Shown here one piece after another: positions 7,494-15,359 of a stretch of DNA of 32,389 bases. The first letter of the stretch is position 1, and each line of letters starts with the position of its first letter. The translations under genes and the position numbers were made by a program. The DNA lies in the NCBI GenBank assembly GCA_028818855.1, contig JAPPMY010000225.1, positions 1 to 32,389 on the forward strand, given 5' to 3'. A model generated the notes under the pieces. The model did no database searches. It saw only the letters and a program-made list of their open reading frames with translations, and was not told where the DNA came from. The DNA is from Rhodospirillales bacterium (GTDB taxonomy: Bacteria; Pseudomonadota; Alphaproteobacteria; UBA828).

Positions 7494-8123
7494 TCAGCTC
7501 CGGACATGGGCGGCGACGGTGGCGAGGGCATCCTCGGCCGCCTTGCGAATCGGATCGAGGTCGATGGTTCCGTCGTCCCGGATCGGTGCGAGCGACTTAC
7601 AGGTCCAGGCTACTTCCTCTTCACGATCCTGCTGCGGCCAGCCTTCATCCAAGTCGAGACCGGTCATATAGTCCGTGTCATCATCGGCCCATAGGCTGAG
7701 CGACAACCTCACTCGTTCGATTTCGGCGCAGGCTCCCAGCCCCAGTGGAACGCCGGTTTCGCCCACGTTGAACAGTCGGAAATAATGTCTGCTGTTCCAC
7801 ACCGTATTCGTGTCGAGCTTTTGGGGCCACCATTCCTCTGCTGCGGCTACGGTCGCGGGCACGAGATTGCTCCGGAACTCCCACCCATCCAGAGCGCGCA
7901 GCCATAGGGCATCCCAGAGGTCGATCAGGAACACCGCATATTCGCACCGCACCTGATGCGCAGACAGCACCGCTTTGTGGAACGCCGGTAGCTCCTTCCA
8001 CTCGATGTCGGCGGGAAGTGCGAGCGGTTTCTTGGAGTCGGCCGACAGAATATGGTCCACCGCCGCCCGCACAGCGGCGTCGCCACAATAGGCCCGATAG
8101 CTCTCCGGCAATTCGAAACTCAT
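7494..8123 (-). CDS. Hypothetical protein linked to the PD-(D/E)XK nuclease
   Basis: This 209-residue protein is not recognised. It is acidic and rich in tryptophan (for example FLIDLWDALWLRALDGWEF and AAAEEWWPQK) with no signal peptide or membrane segment, so it is probably cytoplasmic. It begins at ATG 8123, 41 bases after the nuclease gene, on the same strand. The frame is open upstream to 8183, but that stretch overlaps the nuclease end. Close pairing with a nuclease suggests a partner, regulator or immunity role; this is inference only. It is the last gene of the minus-strand defence cluster before the toxin-antitoxin pair. Confidence 0.7.
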   Translation of the reverse strand: MSFELPESYRAYCGDAAVRAAVDHILSADSKKPLALPADIEWKELPAFHKAVLSAHQVRCEYAVFLIDLWDALWLRALDGWEFRSNLVPATVAAAEEWWPQKLDTNTVWNSRHYFRLFNVGETGVPLGLGACAEIERVRLSLSLWADDDTDYMTGLDLDEGWPQQDREEEVAWTCKSLAPIRDDGTIDLDPIRKAAEDALATVAAHVRS

Positions 8124-8164
8124 GGTCGTCGCACTCCTGTCGGTTGGGGAAACCGCGGCGAGGC

Positions 8165-8983
8165 TCAGCCGGTCTGGTCCCATAGAATTCTGCGGAACCG
8201 GAGGTACTCGGTATCGTCGTTGTCGACCGGCAGCGCACGTTCGTATGCGATCAGCAGGTCACGCCAGGTTGTCCAGCGCCAGTCCCGATTGCGCTGAAGC
8301 GATCTTTCGGTCCGGGCCGTAAGCCGCGGAACGACGACGACCAGCAACCGACGGTCCTTTGCGATCTTGCGCAGATGATTGCGATAGGCCGGCAGCTGAC
8401 CGCTTGTGACGTGATGGCCGAGCTTGGCCTCGATGGCGGCTGCGTAGCGTCGTTCCGATGTATCCCGCCACTCGATCAACAGATCGATGCGCTTGCCTCC
8501 AGACGTGAGCGCCTCCGCGGTCACCATGACCCCTGTCATCCCTTGGCCGAGTTCTGCGGCGCCCAGCGCGTTCAGCAGGGCGCGAACCCTCTCGATGCGC
8601 GCGACCGGCTCGGGATCACTGAGGAATCGGGCGAACCCCTTCGTGAGCTGCGGTTCGGTGAACGTCGCCCAGGTGACCGAAGGCTCGGCCCGGAACAGAT
8701 GCGGCAGCCTCTTCAGAGCGAAAACGCTCTCGATTGCCTGAAGCCCGGAGGACCAGTCCGGCGTCACGACGAAAGGCAGAGCGCCTCTGCGGATCGCGAC
8801 GACCACGGCATCGGACCGCGCGTCACAAGATACGGCCAGGGCGCGGCGCGCGTCCTTCGACCAGACCGGTGCGCGAAACGCGAGGATGTCGTTTCGAATC
8901 ACCCTCGTCAGCGGGTCGGAGAGCATGTCGCCGATGGGCCGCAGGTCGACAGCGCGAAACGCCGGGAATCCAGACTCGGCCAT
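8165..8983 (-). CDS. PD-(D/E)XK nuclease-family protein
   Basis: The 272-residue protein carries a PD-(D/E)XK core in its second half: D167 (KRIDLLIEW), E185-A-K187 (AAIEAKLGHH) and Q196 (TSGQLPAYRNHL), followed by a hydrophobic strand LLVVVVP. The arrangement D-(17)-E-x-K plus a helix with Q is the standard active site of restriction-type nucleases. The EPQLTKGFARFLSD segment (110-123) resembles the start of this nuclease family (PDDEXK_4-like). ATG 8983 is preferred; a TTG at 9016 would add 11 residues. It lies 117 bases after the NERD-helicase gene in the same direction, so it may be part of the DrmAB-led cluster or a separate two-gene unit with 7494-8123. Confidence 0.75.
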   Translation of the reverse strand: MAESGFPAFRAVDLRPIGDMLSDPLTRVIRNDILAFRAPVWSKDARRALAVSCDARSDAVVVAIRRGALPFVVTPDWSSGLQAIESVFALKRLPHLFRAEPSVTWATFTEPQLTKGFARFLSDPEPVARIERVRALLNALGAAELGQGMTGVMVTAEALTSGGKRIDLLIEWRDTSERRYAAAIEAKLGHHVTSGQLPAYRNHLRKIAKDRRLLVVVVPRLTARTERSLQRNRDWRWTTWRDLLIAYERALPVDNDDTEYLRFRRILWDQTG

Positions 8984-9100
8984 TTTTCCGTCGTCTGTCT
9001 CAGGTGCGGCGGCCAATGTAGATGGCTGGAACCTGACTTGTCACGATCACCGCCGCATCATCCGCCCCGTGTACTCAACGGACCTGGTGAGGGAGGGCGG

Positions 9101-10714
9101 TTAGCTGGCCAAGTTCGGGCTTTTCGAATACTCGGCCTGAATGATGGACAGCACAGATCGGGCTCGGGTCATCGCTACGTAGTGTTCCGGTGAATTTCGG
9201 CGCGTGCCATCGGGCGGGGGCAGGTCGACGACAATGATCGCCTGGTTTTCCAGACCCTTGAATTCGTCTATTCGTGCAAACCCGACCTTGTCGCGGTGAG
9301 TCGCTCGCATGGAGTACTCATCCAAACGCTGTATCCGACTCGCCATTTTCCCCCGCATGAACGCAACGCAAGATTCGCCGTAGTCGAAGGGTGAGAGGAT
9401 TGTGACCGAACCGGGGGCAAGCCCTCCTACGTCGATGAATTCTCGGATTTCCCGGGAAAGCCGTTCCGCGGACTGATGCGGATTGGCGGAGGTGAACCTG
9501 CGAACGTCGAGGCCAGCCCCGGCCCCGCAGATACCGACGTCAACGCCCAGTGTCTCCTGGACCCACTCAAGGATGATCCTGGTGTTCCGGCAGTTGATGC
9601 GCAGCGGCATTCTCACGGGCACCGTCGAATCGAGGAGTTCGGTTGCGCTCCTGTCGTACCGCTCGGTCAGCACCTGGTTGTTGAGATCTTGAAACCAGCA
9701 CCAGCGTCCCGTTTTCAATCCGCCGTCCAGGACCTCGTTCAGCGCCCTCATGCAACTCATCTCGAGCAAGTCCTGCCCTTCGTCGACGATCAACGCATCG
9801 AAGCAATCCAGTCCCGCTCTACGGCAATCGAGACCGACGCCGTCAATCAGCGACACGGTCAGTCGGGGTAGCGAAAGCCGCGACGCGAGATGGTGCCGCA
9901 GCCAGGGAGACCGGCACACCAGGGCCACGTGCATGTCGGCTTCGGCCCAGCGTCGAGCGAGCCTTTCGGCCAGGAACGTCTTGCCCGTTCCGGCACCGCC
10001 TGCGCAAAGGACGCGCGGGCTTGCCTCGGCCACGTCTGCCATACGCATCTGGTCTTCGGTCAGGTGCTCGATGCGCCGTTCTGTTTCCGCCACCCGATCA
10101 AGGAGGGAGAGACCGGCATTACCGGCTACGTCGAGCGCATGCACCTGAGGGCGGAGAAAATCCTGAACGATTCCCAGGGAATCCTCACTAAGGGGCTGTG
10201 AGTTCTCGCAGCGGGTTTGCCAGTACTCGAACAATCTGCGCAGCCAGCCTTCCATATCGCGGCTGCACCGCCTGTCGGCGAGCATCTCGGGATCCCATTC
10301 CGCGCCATGGGTACGCCAGTCGCAGTCGGGGAGCACCACCCCATAGCCCGTGGCAAGACGATTGTGGACAGTTGTGGGAAGACCGGCACGCAACCTGTCC
10401 ATCAGGCCATGCAACGCCGACTGCGCCTGGCGGAAAGGACCCTCCCGAGACCGGTTCACCTGGCCGAATCGGTCCTGGTACTGCCAGACGCCGTCGAGAC
10501 AGGAAACCCGTCCACCCTTGACCTCGATCACGTACAGCCCTTCAGGGCCGCAGATGACGAAGTCGATCTCTGGAAACCGCTTGTTCCGATGTCTGGTGGG
10601 TTTCAGCGAGTGATACGCGGCGTAGCGGTCGTCGAAGGCGCGTCGGAGGCGGTCGAAAACGCGCTTTTCCGCTTGACTGCCCGTGGCGAAAGGCGCGCTC
10701 GGGACCATGCGCAT
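9101..10714 (-). CDS. NERD-domain nuclease fused to SF1 helicase
   Basis: The 537-residue protein has an N-terminal NERD (nuclease-related) domain, about residues 10-130, with a restriction-like site EIDFVICGPEGLYVIEVKGG (D51, E64, K66). A UvrD/Rep-type SF1 helicase follows from about residue 215: Q-motif-like LTEDQ (218-222), Walker A GGAGTGKT (239-246), Walker B DEGQD (311-315), and motif VI HYVAMTRARS near the C-terminus. The fusion predicts an enzyme that translocates on DNA and cuts it. The gene follows the 523-residue unknown by 9 bases, so it is co-transcribed with it. NERD-helicase fusions occur in several anti-phage loci, but I do not know one with these partners. Confidence 0.88.
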   Translation of the reverse strand: MRMVPSAPFATGSQAEKRVFDRLRRAFDDRYAAYHSLKPTRHRNKRFPEIDFVICGPEGLYVIEVKGGRVSCLDGVWQYQDRFGQVNRSREGPFRQAQSALHGLMDRLRAGLPTTVHNRLATGYGVVLPDCDWRTHGAEWDPEMLADRRCSRDMEGWLRRLFEYWQTRCENSQPLSEDSLGIVQDFLRPQVHALDVAGNAGLSLLDRVAETERRIEHLTEDQMRMADVAEASPRVLCAGGAGTGKTFLAERLARRWAEADMHVALVCRSPWLRHHLASRLSLPRLTVSLIDGVGLDCRRAGLDCFDALIVDEGQDLLEMSCMRALNEVLDGGLKTGRWCWFQDLNNQVLTERYDRSATELLDSTVPVRMPLRINCRNTRIILEWVQETLGVDVGICGAGAGLDVRRFTSANPHQSAERLSREIREFIDVGGLAPGSVTILSPFDYGESCVAFMRGKMASRIQRLDEYSMRATHRDKVGFARIDEFKGLENQAIIVVDLPPPDGTRRNSPEHYVAMTRARSVLSIIQAEYSKSPNLAS

Positions 10715-10723
10715 GATTGGCGC

Positions 10724-12295
10724 TCAGCCGGGGAGCGACTTGCGAACCTCCGCCTCGTCAAAGTGGTCAAGGCGGGTGCGGGCCAGAAAGTCGAAGAAAC
10801 GCTCAAGGTCGATTTCGGGCGATATACGTGGTTCTCCGGGCAGTTCGATCTGGGTTGAGCCGCCTTTGACGGTAAGCTTGTATTCGCCCGGACGAAGGTT
10901 GATCCGGGTATGCACGCAGTCCCACTTCTGCAGCCGTGCCAGCGCCAACGCCGCCGATTTCTCGGCTTTCGTCCATGCCGAACCGTCGCCGAACACCTCA
11001 CGCAGCGGGTGGATCCGGGGCGGGACCGAGCCCAGATCCAGTCCGGTGCCGGCAATCCGATGCGAGAGGCGCGCCATGCGGTGAGAGATCGCATCCGAGA
11101 GTTTGCGGCCGGTGCGGAGCCGCAGCGGCAGGTTCATCCAACCGTCGCGAACACCGAACAGGATGGCCGCACAGAGCCAGCCCTGCTCGGTGAGCCGGTC
11201 ACTTTCGTAGTCGAAGAGATCGGCGCAATCGCGCCGCAGAGAGAACAGGGTCAAGGCGTGGGCGAGAGGCGTGTCGTGGCGATCGAACAGCTCGCTGGAG
11301 GTCGCATCTGCAAGTCCGGTCAACGACACCAGCGTATCCCGGAGTTCGCTCACACCCGCCTTCAATGGCGGATCGAGGCTCGGTATGGACTCGGAGAGAA
11401 ACTCGATCATCCAGTCTTCGGCACCGTCGGTCTTGCCGGCATTGCGCCATTTCACGAGCCGTTCGACAGCCTGCCAAAAGAGCGTTGCCTGTGACGTGTT
11501 CCGGTGGTCAGTCCGATCCGCCTCGAACCCCCCGGTCGGCACCGCTGCTCCTTCTCGGATCCAGGCATTGAGACCTGCGAGAATGGAAGGGTCGTTTTCG
11601 GACGTGCCCTCGTCAGGATCGAAAGAAACCCGGCAAGCGTGAACCGCTCGATCGCCCAGGTTCGCGAAGAGCAGCAGCATGGCCATCACGCCTCCCGCCG
11701 CGAGCGAGTCTTGCAAGGGTGCGTGCCGATCCTCGGGCCCGTCACGGGGCGGCCAAGGGATGTTGGAGGGCTTGGCGAAGAGCGGCTTGCTGCTTTTGCG
11801 CGTGAAGTCTCTGATCGGGACGTTGCCGTAGTCCTTGGCATCCTCTTCGCATGCGCGCCGGTCGTCCGCAGATTGAAATACTATCGACGTGATGCGGGAT
11901 ACGGGCAGCGGTGCGGGGAGGAGGATCACGCGGTCGGTACCGTCGAGCTGCTCCGGGAAACTCAGTTCTCTCAGTCCAGCGTCCCCAAGCGCCACTGCTC
12001 GCCCTGTCAGCCCGGTCAGACTGACTTCGACGACGCACGGTTTGAGGTGTCGGGCCTCCTTCACGGAATGTTCGATCGCCTCTCTGGGCACCTTGTCGAC
12101 GAAAACGGGGATCCAGCCGGGAAAGCGCTCGAGGGTATCGCTGTAGTACTTTTCGCCGAAGCCGGAGGGCGGCACCACCAATCCGGCTGAGAGCATGTAC
12201 ATCAGGTTCAGATGATTGGTGACCAGGAAACCAACGGCGGGCGCGCTCGCGCGGGCGGTGGCGCTGCTGGAATCGAACATGTCGGCAGTGGTCAT
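10724..12295 (-). CDS. Unrecognised 523-residue protein of the DrmAB-led cluster
   Basis: I do not recognise a family. The protein is soluble-looking, with no signal peptide. The N-terminal ~200 residues hold a conserved-looking block (FLVTNHLNLMYMLSAGLVVP, then YYSDTLERFPGWIPVFVDKV and CVVEVSLTGLTG). The central and C-terminal part is helical and ends in a basic/hydrophobic strand-rich segment (TRINLRPGEYKLTVKGGSTQ). No Walker, methyltransferase, PLD or PD-(D/E)XK motif was found. It starts with an ATGA overlap with the SF1 helicase upstream and is 9 bases from the NERD-helicase downstream, so it is locked between two helicases in one operon. It could be a sensor, adaptor or effector. Confidence 0.85.
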   Translation of the reverse strand: MTTADMFDSSSATARASAPAVGFLVTNHLNLMYMLSAGLVVPPSGFGEKYYSDTLERFPGWIPVFVDKVPREAIEHSVKEARHLKPCVVEVSLTGLTGRAVALGDAGLRELSFPEQLDGTDRVILLPAPLPVSRITSIVFQSADDRRACEEDAKDYGNVPIRDFTRKSSKPLFAKPSNIPWPPRDGPEDRHAPLQDSLAAGGVMAMLLLFANLGDRAVHACRVSFDPDEGTSENDPSILAGLNAWIREGAAVPTGGFEADRTDHRNTSQATLFWQAVERLVKWRNAGKTDGAEDWMIEFLSESIPSLDPPLKAGVSELRDTLVSLTGLADATSSELFDRHDTPLAHALTLFSLRRDCADLFDYESDRLTEQGWLCAAILFGVRDGWMNLPLRLRTGRKLSDAISHRMARLSHRIAGTGLDLGSVPPRIHPLREVFGDGSAWTKAEKSAALALARLQKWDCVHTRINLRPGEYKLTVKGGSTQIELPGEPRISPEIDLERFFDFLARTRLDHFDEAEVRKSLPG

Positions 12296-13458
12296 CGCAT
12301 CTCCTCACGTCGCAAGAGGTCCGGATCGGTCGGCAGGATGCGCTGGATTTCGCTGCTTCCGTTGCGCCTCGTGAACATGAACACCCTCTCCCTGGCTCTG
12401 GCAACCATGACATAGAAGAGACGCTTCGCGCCGTCCGGATCGGCGCGGCGGACGAAATGTTCGTCGATGTCCGCCAGCACCACCGTGTCGAACTCGAGCC
12501 CCTTGCACGCCTGCGCATTGATGACGAGGATTCCGCCCTCGTCGAATGCTACCTTGGCACGGTGCTGGCCGTGGTAGGTCTCGATGGGAGGCGGCGTGTT
12601 GTCCAGCTTCACGTCTGCGGAGCGCAGGGCTTCCAGATAGCGCTCCCTGACTCGGTTGTTTGGCGCGATGATGCCGATGAGTTGCCTCGGGTCCCGGTCG
12701 GCCAAACGCAGGACGGCTCGTGCGACAGCGTGCAGCTTCTCATTATCGTAGGCATAGAGGATCGGAACCGGGCCAGGCGCGATGGCAGGGAGTTCGGGAG
12801 GCGGGCTCGCAGGATCGCCGGTATAGAAGGCGTTGGCCAATCGCGCCACCCGGTAACCGTTGCGATAGTTGTGTCGGAGCTCGATCGCATCGCGGGACTC
12901 GAGGGCGAGGCAGTCCTGAATTTCCTTGCGGCTGCTGTTGGATTCGGTGATTTGCTGATTCTGGTCAGCGACGACGAAGAAGTGCTCGAAGCCTAGCTGG
13001 ACCAGCGTCGTGTAGAATTCTCGGGGCATGTCCTGGCCCTCGTCGATGACGAGGAACGGCGACTCCCGATTTTCGCCGGTGGGCGCCGCGTCAACGATCT
13101 CCGCCACACGAGACCAGTCGATCTCCCTGAAACCGCCCTGGCTGGGCTGCTTCCGTGGAGCGGGTTGTCCCACAGTCTTCTCGAAAGTCTCGAGGAACCA
13201 GCCGATCCAGGTCTTGCCGACGAAGCCGTCGCCGAACAGCTGTCCGCTCGCACGACTGAGAAGATGATTGAAGACCAGGAACAGGTAGCCGTCGCTATCC
13301 CGGTGGTGGCGACGGGCGCGGATCAGCGCAAGCACCGATTTCCCCGTGCCCGGGCCTCCGACGATGAGATGCTGACCCTCCTTTGGCAGGGCGCGCGCGG
13401 CTTCCTGCTCTTTGCTGAGATCCTGAATTCCCGGTAGCTCGAACTTGCGCTTCGGCAT
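12292..13458 (-). CDS. Compact UvrD-like SF1 helicase
   Basis: The protein is 388 residues, much shorter than UvrD (about 720), and contains mainly the two RecA-like domains. Visible motifs are Q-motif-like LSKEQEAA (14-21), Walker A GGPGTGKS (34-41), Walker B DEGQD (139-143), a motif III-like FFVVADQNQQI, motif IV-like LRHNYRNGYRVARL and motif VI FYVMVARARERVFMF. It probably moves along single-stranded DNA. ATG 13458 shares one base with the stop of the drmB-like gene (TGATG), and its own end overlaps the next gene by ATGA. Translation of the three genes is therefore coupled. The frame is open further upstream (to 13656) only as a shadow of drmB. Confidence 0.88.
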   Translation of the reverse strand: MPKRKFELPGIQDLSKEQEAARALPKEGQHLIVGGPGTGKSVLALIRARRHHRDSDGYLFLVFNHLLSRASGQLFGDGFVGKTWIGWFLETFEKTVGQPAPRKQPSQGGFREIDWSRVAEIVDAAPTGENRESPFLVIDEGQDMPREFYTTLVQLGFEHFFVVADQNQQITESNSSRKEIQDCLALESRDAIELRHNYRNGYRVARLANAFYTGDPASPPPELPAIAPGPVPILYAYDNEKLHAVARAVLRLADRDPRQLIGIIAPNNRVRERYLEALRSADVKLDNTPPPIETYHGQHRAKVAFDEGGILVINAQACKGLEFDTVVLADIDEHFVRRADPDGAKRLFYVMVARARERVFMFTRRNGSSEIQRILPTDPDLLRREEMR

Positions 13459-15308
13459 CACGCGGGCGGCACGGCAAGGTCCAGAAATGCGGGAATGCCG
13501 GGCGCCGCACCCTTGACGAAAGTGCGGTCGAGGAGAACGTTGCCGTACGCACAACTCGTCTCCGGAACCAAGAGGCAGGCGTGACAGGCGGCGCGGTTCA
13601 GCAGATCCGGCCCGTGTCCTTCCTGCTCCGAGCAAACCGGATCGAGAGAGCACCACGCCGCGGCTTCGAATGCCTTGGTCAACAGACGCAGAAACCGATG
13701 CGGTCTGGCAAGTTCCATCAGGCCGCCGAGGGAGCCTTCTTCGTCCGGCACCGCTACGTAGATCAGTATTCCCGCCATGGGCTCCTCTCCGGTAGCAGAG
13801 TAAATCCGTTCCTTGAGCGACGCGGCTGGGTATCCGGCACCGGCTTCGAGTTCGCGAATGACGAGGTGCGAGAGCGCATGACAGAGCAGAAAGCGGGGAG
13901 AGATGTCGATCTGGCTCTCAGGCAGGACTGTTCCGACACGACTCGAATGCCGCGTGGCGAAAGCCTCCGCTCGTACGTGGACGGCCTCACCTTCCTCCCA
14001 CCGCCGCAGGATCGTTTCATTGAGCGCGAAGAAAATGCCCTCTCCATAGAGTTCGAGTGCGGGGAGCCACGCGCTCTCCCCCGCGATGTCGGGCCGTGTC
14101 AGTTGCTCACCGCCGGCGCGGCGGAACCCGTCAAATGCCATGACTTCCTTGAGCCTGTTGACAGCGACAAGGCTTGAGACGGCAGCTGCTACATGCCGCG
14201 CGACACCGGCTTCCAGATTGGTTCCGAGCGCCTTCCATTCGCGCGTATGGTGTTCGGTAACGAAGTCCTCGTCCTCCCGAAGATTGGGAATCTCTTCGGT
14301 CAGTGCCCGGTACTCGTCGGCAAGGAGGTCGGTATCCGTGAACTCCCGGTCAAAACGGGGATAGCCGGCGTCGATTTTGGCAATGGCCTCGTCGATTTTC
14401 TCCGGAGTGCAGCGAAACTCGTTGGCGAGCCGCTTGACGGCGGCTTTTCGAGCCAGCGGGTTTTTCGCACTCCGGACGGTCTGGAGGCTTCTCGTGCTGC
14501 CATAGAGGCGATCCGTGACCGTGCCCCGACGGATCCGCGACTCCGGTGGAATGACCAGCGCGTTGCGGGTCGAGGGGGTGTGCACGCGCACGTCGTTGAT
14601 CTCTACCAGCAAGGCGGGAGAGTCCGGTGGAGGCGGTTCAAGCGGCGGCTCGCGGATCCAGGGTTGTTGCCCAGTGAGAGGCGGAAACGCCATATGCGAT
14701 GGCATGGCGGATGACGAATTGCAGCGGGTACAGCGGACCTGACGGCCGGCGGCGGTCTCTTCCAACCTGAGATAGGGGCTCGACCAGTCGCGAGCGCATT
14801 GGCGTTGTCCCGGACTGCGGCCGTCTCCGTGAGCCACATCGTGCCATGGCACGTCAGCCAGATAGCCGTCCTCATGCACGAGTATCCAAGGCGTTTGCTC
14901 CAGGGTGCCGCCGCACTGCTCGCAATGCGCTGGGGCTTGAACCGGCGCCTTGTCTGACTTCGAGACGCGTTCATCCTTCGTCCTTGATCTTCGCCAGGGA
15001 GCCGGGTGCAACAGGTCACATCCGATGCAGCGCATCCAGGTGGGAAACCGCAAGGCCGGAATCCATCCGATCTCGGTTCCATCCCGCTCCGCAGAACGCG
15101 GTGGTGCGCAGAGTGCGAGATCGATCCCCAGTGCGGACTTGACCCGTTCAACGTAGCGGATTTCACGGTCCAGAGGATCGCTGTCCGGCCGGTCCCAGGT
15201 CCGGATGTCCTGCACCACCACCAGGCTGTGGGGACCGCGCACGATGGCTCCCACCGAGCAGTCGCGAAGGAGGTGGGAAAGCCGAACCGGAAGATCGTCT
15301 TCATTCAT
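13458..15308 (-). CDS. drmB: DrmB-like DUF1998 protein (DISARM-related)
   Basis: The 616-residue protein matches the DISARM subunit DrmB in size, position after the helicase, and domains. The N-terminal third carries pairs of cysteines likely to bind zinc (C94/C97, C129/C132, C193/C196). The C-terminal third is a DUF1998 domain (about 470-605: CHALSHLVIRELEAGAGYPA, ILIYVAVPDEEGSLGGL) and ends in a cysteine cluster (CSLDPVC, CHACLL). In DISARM, DrmA and DrmB form a complex that loads on invading DNA with 5' overhangs. The gene starts 51 bases after drmA and couples into the SF1 helicase by TGATG. The symbol is by similarity. Confidence 0.85.
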   Translation of the reverse strand: MNEDDLPVRLSHLLRDCSVGAIVRGPHSLVVVQDIRTWDRPDSDPLDREIRYVERVKSALGIDLALCAPPRSAERDGTEIGWIPALRFPTWMRCIGCDLLHPAPWRRSRTKDERVSKSDKAPVQAPAHCEQCGGTLEQTPWILVHEDGYLADVPWHDVAHGDGRSPGQRQCARDWSSPYLRLEETAAGRQVRCTRCNSSSAMPSHMAFPPLTGQQPWIREPPLEPPPPDSPALLVEINDVRVHTPSTRNALVIPPESRIRRGTVTDRLYGSTRSLQTVRSAKNPLARKAAVKRLANEFRCTPEKIDEAIAKIDAGYPRFDREFTDTDLLADEYRALTEEIPNLREDEDFVTEHHTREWKALGTNLEAGVARHVAAAVSSLVAVNRLKEVMAFDGFRRAGGEQLTRPDIAGESAWLPALELYGEGIFFALNETILRRWEEGEAVHVRAEAFATRHSSRVGTVLPESQIDISPRFLLCHALSHLVIRELEAGAGYPAASLKERIYSATGEEPMAGILIYVAVPDEEGSLGGLMELARPHRFLRLLTKAFEAAAWCSLDPVCSEQEGHGPDLLNRAACHACLLVPETSCAYGNVLLDRTFVKGAAPGIPAFLDLAVPPA

Positions 15309-15359
15309 GACATGTCGAGGCTGTCGTGCTCGCCCTGGGTTCCTGGACTCTCTCCAAAG

